A stretch of 64,000 bases of DNA from Zea mays (lineage: Eukaryota > Streptophyta > Magnoliopsida > Poales > Poaceae): assembly GCF_902167145.1 (NCBI RefSeq), contig NC_050100.1, forward strand, positions 190,395,439-190,459,438, written 5' to 3'. A program made the position numbers and the translations under genes. A model generated the notes under the pieces. It worked only from the letters and a program-made list of their open reading frames with translations. It was not told the DNA's origin and ran no database searches. This document shows positions 21,920-33,267 of this stretch, one piece after another; position 1 is the first letter of the stretch, and each line of letters begins with the position of its first letter.

Positions 21920-23602
21920 CAGTCCGGTGCACCACCGGACACTGTCCGGTGCCCGATTTCCTTCCAGAAATGGAGCAGTCGACCGTTGTAGTCCTGGAGC
22001 CATTGGCCCACCGGACACTGTCCGGTGCACACCGGACAGTCCGGTGCCCCCATCTGACCGTTGGCTTGGCCACGCGTCACGCGCGGATTGCGCGGCCGAC
22101 CGTTGGCCCAGCCGACCGTTGGCTCACCGGACAGTCCAGTGAATTATAGCCGTACGCCGTCGGCTTCTCCCGAGAGTGGCCTGTTCACCAGAGTTCAGCC
22201 TGGCGCACCGGACACTGTCCAGTGCACCACCGGACACTGTCTGGTGCACCACCGGACAGTCCGGTGTGCCAGACTGAGCTGAGTCTTGGCTGTACACAGC
22301 CAAGCATTTTGCATCTCTTTTCTCTTCTTCTTTTCTCTGTTTCTAACACTTAGACAAATATGTTAGTACACAAAAACCAATGTACTAAGTCTAGAAACAT
22401 ACCTTCTCTTTGATTTTTACATCTATAGCATTTGACATGCTTGAGCTTTGATGTTGGACTCATAAATCATCAAGTCAGCTTGACTTGATCTAGATTGACA
22501 TTTCTTAGCTCCAACATCCTGCAAAGGTCACATAGAACATCTCCAAACATAGGAACAACCCAAACTAAAAGTCAAGGTGCACTTAGCTCCTTTTGGGCTG
22601 CTTCCAGTTCTGGTTTTGACACTGCTTCTTCTTCTAGTAACCTTGATCTCCTTCTTAGAGCTTGGTCTTGAGCCTTATGACTTACACCACATAACTAGAT
22701 ATGTTTCCTCATTGGTTGTAAGTCACGTCCTTATGTAGTGATCCTTGATGTGCCGTAGCTGTTCTCAACTCGATCACCCTTGACTTTGCAAGTCTTCTTC
22801 TTCACCCTTAGCTTTGGGTTCCTCAGCCTCTTTGACCTTCTCCCGTGCACTTGGTACCTCGATTCCTCGAAGCTTTTCTTGCCTCCGTCCTTGGCTTGAT
22901 CAGTTGTCTCTGAGCTACGCACCTGAGTCTCACTTTATGCAATGTCCATCTTACTTGTGATGTCCATTATGTATCCATAATCCAGTTCTTGGACCATCAC
23001 ATTTGTTCACTTGTGTTGAACCCTGCTAGCTTTACCTTAAGCACTTGTTCAACACTTAGTACATTTGTTAGTCCTTTAATTGAGTTGTCATCCAAACGCC
23101 AAAACTCACAAGAGAGCTTTCAAGTAGTCGTTGCTCCGCCGTCACACCGGACAGTCCGGTGTGCACCGGACATGTCCGGTGAATTATAGCGGAGCGAATT
23201 CCCGAAGCTGGCGAGTTCAGAGTCGCTTGATCTTGGGGCACCGGACACTGTCCGATGGTGCACCGGACAGTCCGGTGAATTATAGCGAAGCGCCTCTGAG
23301 AATTCCTGAAGGTGCGAAGTTCAGCTTGGAGTCCCCTGGTGCACCGGACACTGTCCGGTGGTGCACCGGACACTGTCCGGTGGTGCACCGGACAGTCCGG
23401 TGTGCCAGACCAGGGCACACTTCGGTTATCCCTTGCTCTTTTTGTTGAACCCTTTTCTTGGTCTTTTTATTGGCTTATTGTGAACCTTTGGTACCTGTAG
23501 AACTTATAAACTTGGGCAAACTAGTTAGTCCAATTATTTATGTTGGGCAATTCAACCACCAAAATCAATTTAGGAAATAGGTGTAAGCCTAATTCCCTTT
23601 CA
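21920..23602 (-). repeat. 5' LTR of S1, outer part, with palindrome array
   Basis: Continuation of the S1 LTR after gypsy B, ending on the minus strand as TGAAAGGGAATTAGGC at 23602. It pairs with the GGGAACTTTCA end at 7535 as the short terminal inverted repeat. Two clusters of CACCGGACA(C)TGTCCGGTG-type palindromes lie at about 21915-22270 and 23140-23405, several joined by a CA dinucleotide. Such palindromes are a known cis feature of Sirevirus LTRs. AT-rich sequence of about 850 bp between the clusters holds no gene. Confidence 0.85.
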
Positions 23603-25965
23603 CCAGCAAGCCGAGTACATTGATTTTGGTGATGCAGTTACATTTGATACTACACATAAGACTAATATGTACGATAAGCAATTAGGCATGTTTGTTGGCT
23701 CGAACCACCACCTACAATGCACAATATTTGGGTTTGCTTTACTAGGAGACGAGACAATTGATACATTCGAGTGGGTCTTCAATACGTTCAAAACATGCAT
23801 GGGATGTGACGGACCACGAGTGATGTTGACAGGTATGTTGCAATAGATTGCTCATATTAATTATGGCACGTACTATATGATATCATATTGGCTTGCATAA
23901 TGTCATGTAAATTTATCTATTTCGGATCAAGACCCTGCTATGCCAATCGCACTAGGCAGAGTATTCCCAAACACAATTCATCGATTGTGTTTGTGGCATG
24001 TGCAAAACAAGTATATGCCCCACTTGAATGAATTGTATGCTAGATTTGAGGAGATGGATTTCAAAACAAGGTTCCAATCTATAATACACCATCCGTTGAA
24101 TGAAATGGAGTTTGAGGCTGCCTGGCAAATGATGGTAAATGATTTCCAGCTACACGAGAACAACACCCTTGCCAGATTATATGAAATGCGCAAAGATTGG
24201 GTACCTGCATTTTTCAAAGGAGACTATTGTGGTCTTATGGTCTCTACACAACGAAGCGAGAGCATGAACAAGTTGGTGAAGAGTGCCCACGTGGATGCAA
24301 ACACACCGCTTCATCAATTTGCAAAGCAAATGATGAAGCTCCTGCATAGTAGGAAGATGAAAGAGGCCAAAGAGGCACTAGGATGCATGGTAAGTGAAAA
24401 AATAATAAACATATGTTTTATGCTATTAAAAACAAACCGGTATTAATACTATACTGTGTAATTTGCAGGGTCAAAAGGATACAACTACATTGTATATGTT
24501 TGAAATCAGAGTTGCAAGGGCATACACTAGAGCTGTGATGACAAGGTTCCAGGAGACAATAAAATATGCAACTGCATACCGAATAGACCGTGATACAGAG
24601 GGTGATGAACATGATTGGGTGGTGAAACATACTACAAGATCAAATAAAATTGTTTGGGGTCAACACCAATTCAAAGTAAGGGCTGATGTGGATGCCAGAA
24701 AGTATTCATGTGAGTGCAAGCATTGGGAGCATACAGGTATGTTATACTAAACGATTATTTCTATATAAAATTCTAAATTATTACAAATACATAGCTGTTT
24801 GCAATTAATATATGACAGAATGTATGTTCAATCAATTATAGGTCTATTTTGTGTTCATCTTGTACGCGCTTTCATGCATCTACAAATTGAAAGGATCCCG
24901 AGTGAATATATTTTGCAACGATACACATACTCTGCGCATCAAGATGTGGCTTTTTCAAGAGACGATAGGAATTTGAAAGGAAAAGATGGAGAAACTAGAT
25001 CATATAGACAGAAGATGTTGCTTAAAAAAGCAATGAAAGTAGTACACCATGCGAGTCTGTCTAAAGCTAGGAATGATAAAGCCCTAGAGATGATGGACGA
25101 ATTATTAGGGTTATTGATGCGTGTGGAGCCTGATATAGGTACTGGTGAGAGTTGTGGCACAAGTGCTTGCGATGACATCCAGGTACGCACATCGTGTTGT
25201 TATGAATTTTGCATAATTACTTGTCGATAATGATCCATGATTGTAATGATGATATAGGTCGAAGCGTATGAAACAGACGAAATGGCTGTAGACAACTTAC
25301 GCAAATGAGATGATGGGAACGAGGTATGGAACAAATCTTTATAATGTATTACATATGCTGATTTGTGTCTTCACTGGACTTTGCTTTATTTCACAGGAAA
25401 TTTTAATGGGGTCTAATACAAATGAATGCAATACTAAGGATGATCAATGTAATATGCTGATATTAACATTGGAACAAAACGCTGACATTCGGCTGGTTGA
25501 TAGTAGTTCTACGGATGTGGAAGCTAGAAAGGTAATAACATTGCTACAATATATGATGAAATACGTGAATATAAAAACTGACTTAATATCTTTGTTTTGT
25601 AGAAACTGGAATTTCATATGGAAGGTGTAAACTTAGCAAGACCAGATAAGGCCAAGCCTAAGGGAAGAACAATCAAAAGTAGTGAGCAACAAGTTTTTAA
25701 ATTGGGTGCGAAAGGAGCTAAGAAGATGAGCAGGAAGTGCCAGAAATGTGGCATAGCTGATGGTCACAACAGCCGTACGTGTTTAACTGTTGAGGATAAT
25801 AGGGTTCGATTGGCTAACCTATCTGGACGTAAGCGAGGACGGCCTCCTGGTTCAAGGAACAAAATCATAGCTGCAGCCCACAATGGAATGAGACATCAAC
25901 GTCGAAAAAACGAACAGTGGATGTCGGAGATGATGATTCATCTGATAGATAGTAGAAGACCATAA
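23603..25965 (+). pseudogene. MULE transposase, FAR1/FHY3-like, 5'-truncated
   Basis: Exons that join in phase: 23604-23832, about 23931-24389, 24469-24736, 24842-25182, 25258-25323, 25397-25531 and 25603-25965. The MULE core shows the first Asp in DAVTFDTTH and the second near the first junction (MLT-D-PAMPIALG), with LCLWHVQNKY after it. The SWIM zinc finger reads CECKHWEHTG-LFCVH across an intron. The C-terminus has a CX2CX4HX4C knuckle (CQKCGIADGHNSRTC) and an AT-hook-like RKRGRPPGSRNK. Defects: the N-terminal third is separated by Sirevirus S1, the expected acceptor before the DQDPAM codons is GG instead of AG (a site at 23930 restores phase with two residues lost), and an in-frame TGA at 25306-25308 precedes the knuckle. 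Formerly it would cut and paste the MULE. Confidence 0.8.
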
Positions 25966-26509
25966 GATAAAAATATATCTATATGTAAATGTGATTCCTG
26001 TGTTTATTTCACAAAGTCCAGAAAGTATCATAAATATATTTGCAAACTAGCATAAACGTATGTGTCAGTTTTCATAAGCTATTAACAGGTCTGTAGCAAC
26101 TGAGTGTACATAGACTTAGCGTACATGTATGTGAAAAAAATGCATAACACTGCGTTGTGTAATGCATAAGATGGTTAGACTATGAACCATGTCTGTACAA
26201 AAAATGAGCCTGTTTCCAGTATATAACGCTGATAATTGTATCATACACTTGAGACAAAACTAGAATAATGTATGGGCATAGAATGATGACTATTGTATCA
26301 TAAGTGTATGGGCAAGCATGCATAAGACCAGCAATAAGTATATCATAAACTTCGGACAAAACAGGCATACTTCGAGGTTATTGACAGCACAAAATTGTAC
26401 AGGAATTTGGCAGAATCAAATGCAAGAAACACACATTAGTATCAAACACATTTGGTACAATATTCCAGTTTAGAGGTTAGCTGATCCCCAAAGTTGTCAT
26501 TGACATAAA
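25966..26509. other. Intergenic gap between transposase and ULP-like gene
   Basis: AT-rich and without a credible ORF. About 26020-26205 is a diverged direct copy of about 28065-28250, marked by shared words GCATAACACTGCGTTGTGTAATG and TACATGTATGTG. It probably contains the 3' UTRs of both convergent genes. Confidence 0.5.
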
Positions 26510-26599
26510 CTAAGAAACGTCTACGGTCTTTGCCCATATTATACACACATGACTGATCTGAAGTTTAGGGAACCATTGTATACAAAATTTATTACATGT

Positions 26600-26727
26600 C
26601 CAAACTAAGCTACATCCATTAGACCTTGAATCTTTGGATGTCTTCGAGCAGCGATAATGCTTTGTTCTTCGGGTGGAATGTGATATAATGCAGCGCAAGA
26701 GACCGTATCTCACTAGTGTTGCCCTAA
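26600..26727 (-). other. Possible 3' terminal exon of ULP-like gene
   Basis: After an acceptor (TTTTAG before GGCAACAC) a frame reads NTSEIRSLALHYITFHPKNKALSLLEDIQRF and stops at a TAA. This looks like the helical C-terminal tail of such proteases. It is out of phase with the donor at 26754, so either a frameshift or a different junction is involved. Confidence 0.4.
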
Positions 26728-26754
26728 AATACAATAACATTGAGTTAGTTATAC

Positions 26755-29700
26755 CTCTGTTCCATATGTTGCCTTGTGCCAACTATAGAATTAACTGGTA
26801 AATTTGTACGTACTGCTTCTATGTCTGACCGCAGAGATCCTTCGACGCAGTCATAAAAGAGAATGTATCCCATAACATAAATCCCACAATCATTGGATCC
26901 TGCTGCCATGTTAGGACAATTTGGGCACAAACCAATTGTGAAGTTGCCAAATTTGGGAAAGCATGTCCTGGGCCGTACATGTTGTATGGATTTGTTTAAT
27001 CTACTCATAATAACCTTAGCCCATGGTACATTTCTACCCCCTAAGTCCAATCCGGCAAAATGATAGTCCTTCCATGTAGTACCACCAAGTGTTGCCCCAT
27101 ATGGATTGGAATCTAAAATGTGAATGCACTTCTTCACTGTATTTACAACATACAATGTCCAGTGCCCCCTGCTTACCATGGGAACCATGATCTGACCATG
27201 TAAAAAAACATAAAGATGAACAATGTAAATGACTTCCACATAACAATGTGATATATACCATTTAAAAATAAATTATGTTTGTAAAATGAAATACGATTGT
27301 TACCGCTTTGCATTTATCCATTTCATCTGTCTCGGGCAATGCATTGTCTAGAAGTGTGTGCAGTACAGATTCATCAAAAGGTTGAGGGTTCCGACTGTGT
27401 CGTTCCTGTTCCTCAAAGTTGAGTAGTGACTGCAATAAACAATATAAATGGAGTCAGTATACTTGGGTTCACAGATTGTGTATCTGAATATGGTGTAAGT
27501 ATGTTACGATAATTTACCCCAACATTAACAACAAGAATTAATCTGTTCGAACTCATGGAGGGTTGCTGATTTTTGGCATCATCATCAACACACTGGATGA
27601 AGCACTGCATGAACACATTGTCGAGACACTTCCCATCGGCAAAAGATTCATATATATCAGAACATGTCGAAGAATATTCACCATAATCTATTATGGTCCT
27701 CGGGAATTTTTGATAACAATTAGTGAGGTCGCGTAAAACTTCCAGAATATAAACAGATTTTTATTTTGTCTGTACTTCATACCTGCTGGTGTCAGATTGT
27801 GTACCACACAAATATTCGCGTAGAGCTAACACAGTTTGCATCTCCGAATCAAGTGAAACCTGGTCAACCTGAGGAGTGTTTGTAGCTGGATCGGTTTCGA
27901 CAGAAACCTAAAAAGATATATGAAAAAATATATAAAAATATGTGAACAGTTTTGACAACTATAATGAAAATGAAAATTACTGAGCTGACATAAACTGGCA
28001 TAAACATATGTGGAATCAAGTCTCATAAACTGGCATAAAATTACTGAGCTGACATACTGATCCAAATCAAGTGTCATAAATATGCTTGCAAACTGGCATA
28101 AACGTATGTGGAATTTATCATAAGCAATTAATAGTTATGCAGCAAACTGAATGTACATCTACTTAGCATACATGTATGTGCAAATATGCATAACACTGCG
28201 TTGTGTAATGTATAAACTAGTCAGACTATGAAGCATGACTGTACAAAATCTGTGAACAGTTTTGACAACTACAATGAAAATGAAAATTATTGAGCTAACA
28301 TGTTCAGATGGAGTCTGATCAAAGCATGGACCACTGTCGAGCAGGTCTGTTTCTGCCGCTTGTTGGACGCCGCCAGTAGACTAACAATCATGGTATAAAT
28401 GGATTAGAAGTTTAGTAAACTACTAATAATAATATAGAAAAACCACGAGGGGTGTACTCATACCTTGATTTGCGGAGTCGCATCAAATATCGGCGCGTCA
28501 GGTTCCATATGTGGTGTTGCTTTAGGAGTGACATTTGTGTTGGTCGGCATGTTCTTGCCACCGTCACCATGTTTACCCTGAAAAAATTGTAATGGTTATA
28601 TGCTATTTAAAGAAAACGATGAATACAACCCTAAAATGAAAAATACAATTAATAAGAAAAACATTACCACTGGGGTTGTAGGTGCTTTGTTCTATTTCGT
28701 TATATTTGTATGAACCAGTGGATCAATATCAGCTTCATCGGGGCAACTTTCTAATAGTACACGAATATGTTGTTGCCTTAACAGTAATTCATGTACCTGT
28801 GTGTCTGTAAACTGCGTATCCTGCTGGGAAACTGGAGTAGACATATCGGGTACAGTTGGGGGGGCCGGACACGTACATCCTTCTGTACGTGTCATGTAAA
28901 CAAAAAAAACATTGTTTAAAATAATGACATCAAAACGATATCGACAAGTGATTGCATAACTTTTTTATATTGACGTAAAGACATTAAACTGACTAACCTG
29001 CTGTCTGGGGAAGAATATCATCTGATTTTGAAGTTGTTTTCTGCACATCATAACCATCTTCATTATCCCCCGACTCAGCACGGAGGACCTCATCAATTAA
29101 CTCGCCGAAAACATCAGATAGGTTGTATTGTTTCTCAACAATCTGCTGAAGAGTCTGTTTAATAACTGAACACGCCTTACCAACCTCCGTATCAAAATGT
29201 GACAACTTCTCTATGAAACCCAGGCGGTGGCGAGATGGAAGCTGATTCAGCTTGCTTGATATCAAATCCCTGATGAGCGGGAGTTCGATGTGAATTGTGT
29301 GCTGTCCAGATGGGTCAGGACGAGGTACATCAAAAGTGTTTGTCCTGGTCTTATGCTGTTGTAAATTGAAAATTATTAAATAAATATATAGCATGTCACT
29401 GAATATTATGTTGAAATTCTATGACAAAAAATATATAAATAGAATCAAGCCTTGAATTGTGCTTCAACGGGTGGTACAGCTGTGTAGCAGGTCTCTGTGG
29501 AGCTTCGGAACTAAAAAAAGGCGTGAAAGATGGAGTAAAACTTATACACACATATTAAATTGATAAATGTGATTCATATGTTTAATGGACAATGCAAAAA
29601 AGCATCATAAATATGCTTACAAACTGGCATAAAGGTATGTGAACGTTATCATATGCATGTAAAAATGATTGACACAAAAAAATACCGAACAATGTCCAAA

Positions 29701-30974
29701 TGGTTCTTCTCCTTTGCGTATCTTGCCCTTATCAGCTCTTGTCAGTGCTTGAATAATATTCCTATCAAAATATTTGATTCGTGGTGTTCCACGTTTGTTC
29801 TGAGGTGCCGCTGAGTCATGAAGATGATCCAAATAATACAGCTGCAAAAATCATAACATGAGTCATTGTGAGACATAACAAAAGCATAATCTACGTGTAT
29901 ATGGATTATGCATACAAGATTATGGCTACATATAACAGACAAAAAAAAGGATATGCTTACAAGAATGACGATGGAACATCCGTAAATGGTTGTAGAAACG
30001 TTCGTAACGCTCCTAGTATGCCACTTCTTGGCAGCTTGACATAAATCATTGAAAATAAGCTGGCACCAGTCCATCTGGTGGAAACGATGCATCTCCTCAG
30101 TTAAAAGAACCTCATGGTTGGTTATTCCCCAGCTGGCAGTAGGGAATAACAACCTATTGAACAGTATCAGGAAAAAGGATCTGATGCTTAAATCATCGTC
30201 AGACCCTTTCCTCATACGATCTTGAAGAGCTGCAACCCCAAAATCTTCTTTCGATAACCCAAGTTCAGCTCTTAAATTGTTGGCAGCAACAGCTTCATCG
30301 ATGCCCAATGCAGTTCCTCCACCAGCATTTGGTAACCCCAAAATAAGGTGCACCGTATCCTTTGTAATTTTCAGCTCCTTCCCTGGGCCGGCTCGAATTG
30401 TCATGTCATTATGGTCGAGCTTTTCCATCAGCCAAGCTAAATGTGATCTGCTGCCGAGTGCGTCAAGTCTCATATCAAGAATACTGGAAAATCCCCTCCG
30501 TGTAATTGCTTGGCGCTGTCTGTCATTTAATATCTGGATGCTTACTAAAACATCTTGGGGGTTGCATCTCACGTTAAGCCTCTGCTAAAAAAAAGTATAC
30601 AATGAATATCGTAAACATTTACGTCTGCATAATCGCAACTCAATGTTTAACTCAAACCTCAACACAACATGATTTCACGCATAAAATGATATATTGCCAT
30701 AGACCATAAATCTCTAACCTGTCAGGGGGTCCACTACTTTCCTCCGCTTTGTGACTACCTTCTTCAAGACTTTCCAAGGACTGTCGTCGAAGTTACGCTT
30801 CTTGGATATTGGCATAAATTCATCGTCCTCATCATCAGCCTGCCTTGTTTCGTGTCTAACAGTCTCCGCCGGAACACGGGGTATGTCAACACTAAAGCAC
30901 TCTTGAGTAGACTGGATTGTAATCCGTTTTGGATTAGAAGGAGGTCGGTCTACGTTCTTCATGTCTAATGTTCC
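26755..30974 (-). pseudogene. ULP1/C48 protease-like gene carried by the MULE, many exons
   Basis: Exons on the minus strand that connect in phase: 30584-29961, 29841-29686, 29510-29451, 29355-28998, 28882-28668, 28577-28464, 28380-28300, 27907-27783, about 27747-27518, 27429-27304 and 27191-26755. The first of these carries a domain typical of grass ULP-like proteins (TKDTVHLILGLPN). The last is the protease: His in SRGHWTLYVV, Asp in ILDSNPYG and Cys in GSNDCGIYVMGY form the catalytic triad of SUMO/ubiquitin-like proteases. Oddities: one in-frame TAG (28694-28692) in the eighth kilobase of the gene's middle exon, a GC donor at 29450, a lost AG near 27748, and a possible upstream exon (30974-30719) whose obvious junction runs into a stop. 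The 3' end, probably about 26727-26600, does not fit in phase. The triad is intact; the gene as a whole looks recently decayed. Confidence 0.72.
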
Positions 30975-31163
30975 CTGCCAAATCAAACAACACATATACA
31001 TAAAATACGTAAAGGATCAATAAAAATATAAGCGCAAGTCAATTCAGTTCAGTTCATGACCATGCATTCCATTATATCCCAAAAAATCATGCAGCAGCAC
31101 TAATAAATTGTAAATTGCATAATTCTGTCAACAAAGCATCATAACACAGTATTGTAAATTGCA

Positions 31164-31168
31164 TAAAC
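31164..31168. repeat. Target site duplication of Sirevirus S2, left copy
   Basis: TAAAC, repeated exactly at 40250-40254 after the other LTR. It fixes both outer boundaries of S2. Confidence 0.92.
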
Positions 31169-32479
31169 TGAGAGCACCTAGAGGAGGGGGTGAATAGGTG
31201 ATCCTGTAAGACTTGAAACTTAATGCCACAAAAACTTGATTAAGCGTTAGCACAATAATGCCAAGTGGCTAGAGAGGAGTTCTTGCAAGACACGATAACC
31301 ACAAGAGAATCAACACAGATAGACACAGTGGTTTATCCCGTGGTTCGGCCAAGTATAAAACTTGCCTACCTCCACGTTGTGGCGTCCCAACGGACGAGGG
31401 TTGCAATCAACCCCTCTCAAGCGGTCCAAAGACCCACTTGAATACCACGGTGTTTTGCTTAGCTTTACTATATCCCGCTTGCGAGGAATCTCCACAACTT
31501 GGAGTCTCTCGCCCTTACAAAGATGTTCACAAAGAAGCACGGAGTAATGGAGGGATGAGCAACTCACACAAGACACAAAAATCACAGCAAATATGCACAC
31601 ACAAGACCCAAACTTGAGCTCTAAAGACTATCACGAGGTTCTCACTAGAACGGAGCTCAAATCACTAAGAATGTCAAACAAGTGCGCAAGAATGAAGTGT
31701 GAGTGATCAACAATGCTCTAAGGATGCTTGGTGTTCTCCTCCATGCGCCTAGGGGCCCCTTTTATAGCCCCAAGGTAGCTAGGAGCCGTTGAGAGCATTC
31801 CAGGAAGGCAGATCTTGCCTTCTGTCGCCTGGCGCACCGGACAGTCCGGTGCGGATTTCCTTCCTTATTTGGCGAAGCCGACCATTGCAGATTGAGAGCC
31901 GTTGGCGCAACGGACACTGTCCGATGCACACTGGACAGTCTGGTGCCCCCTTCTAGCCGTTGGCTCGGCCACGTGTCCCGCGCAGATCGCGCGGCCGACC
32001 GTTGGCCCGGCCGACCGTTGGCTCACCGGACAGTCCGGTGCATCACCAGACAGACCGGTGATTTTTAGCCGTATGCCGTTAATCACTTCCCGAGAGCGAC
32101 GACTTCGCCTGTGAACGGCTCACCGGACAGTCCTGTGCACCACCGGACAGTCCGGTGATTTATAGCCGTACACCGCCGTCGAAGTCCCGAGAGCAGCAAG
32201 TTCGCCAGAGCCAGCCTGGTGCACCGGACACTGTCCGGTGCACCCAGACTGAGCAGACTTTGGCTGAACAAAGCCATCTCTTTTCCAACTTAATTTTTCC
32301 TGTTTCCAGCACTTAGACACAATACATTAGTCCATAAAACAATGTACTAAGTCTAGAAACATACCTTTACTTTTGATTTGCACTTTGTCCATCACTTCGG
32401 ATACTTTAACACTTAAGCACTTGTGTTGGCACAATCACCAAAATACTTAGAAATGGCCCAAGGGCACATTTCCCTTTCA
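31169..32479 (-). repeat. 3' LTR of Sirevirus S2 (1,311 bp)
   Basis: Plus-strand ends TGAGAGCACC and CCCTTTCA. Minus-strand TATAAAA at 31760-31766. Relative to the 5' LTR it lacks one palindrome unit near 31850 and one near 32250, giving 44 bp less in total. Confidence 0.94.
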
Positions 32480-32493
32480 ATCTCCCCCTTTTT
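32480..32493 (-). promoter_or_regulatory. Polypurine tract of Sirevirus S2
   Basis: AAAAAGGGGGAGAT on the minus strand directly before the 3' LTR; GGGGGAGAT next to the LTR is typical for this group. Confidence 0.9.
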
Positions 32494-33267
32494 GGTGATT
32501 TATGCCAACACAACATAAAGCAACTAGAACAAGTGCAATATCAATGCAAATGAAAACTCAAAATTGTTTTGATTCAAATTTGGCATATATGGATCACTCT
32601 TTGCCACCACTTGGTTTGTTTTTGCAAATCAAACTCAATTTCCTATCTCTAAGTCAACTTCACTTGTAGAGACATAAAGAGAGGTATTCCAAGAGAAATT
32701 GATCAAAGATTCAAAAACTTCCCCTTTTTCCCATAATCAACATTTCTCCCCACAAGAGGCCAAATTTTGACAAGAGAGACAGTAAGAGAGTTTTGACAAA
32801 CCAAAAGCTCTATTCTACTATTTCCAAAATTTCTCAAGTGGTAGCTGATCCATTTATTGCTTTGGCCTTATTTTCTCCTCCTTTGGCATCAAGCACCAAA
32901 ACGGGATCAATCTTGGCCCCTGAACCCCATTGCCTCACCAAAATCTTCAAATAAGAATACAAAGGCAATAAGAGTACATGAGATGAACTTGGAATAAGTT
33001 ACCCTCTCATCGGAGTGCAGTGGAAGTCTTTCATGGTCCAAGTCTACCTTTTCCCTTTCAAACCTCCTTTGAGACTAAATCAAGCAAACTCAAGCACACG
33101 GTTAGTCTCAAAGGGTCAAGTTGTAGCACAACTCCCCCTAAATATGTGCATCACTTGCAAAAGGACTTGTGAGGTCCGGGGAGTGTTTGTACACTTTGAG
33201 CACCACAAGTAAACAACAATATGCATAAGGAACATGATCAAAGGCATAAACACATGTATGCTATAAA
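32494..33267 (-). other. 3' non-coding region of Sirevirus S2
   Basis: About 770 bp between the pol stop and the PPT without an ORF of note. Purine-rich minus-strand stretches (for example near 32700-32760) may be additional PPT-like tracts. I see no envelope-like gene. Confidence 0.6.

Larger units (their letters stand above)
6786..23602 (-). mobile_element. Sirevirus S1 (Ty1/copia), 5' LTR and gag start, interrupted twice
   Basis: After removing gypsy B (8294-21914 plus one TSD copy) the remaining DNA is a copia-type 5' LTR, a PBS and the first 0.7 kb of gag, all on the minus strand. Gag is cut at 6785/6786 by gypsy A, and the rest of S1 lies left of the window. The LTR palindromes and PBS place it in the Sirevirus (Opie/Ji/Giepum) group. 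The LTR of about 2.44 kb is longer than that of S2, which would fit Giepum best, but I cannot confirm the family. S1 is inserted at 23602/23603 in the MULE transposase gene. Confidence 0.85.

Noticed and set aside
21915..23405. Regularly spaced palindromes resembling a CRISPR-like array
   Set aside because: The units are inverted repeats of Sirevirus LTRs in a plant nuclear genome, spacers are short or absent, and the same arrays occur in S2.
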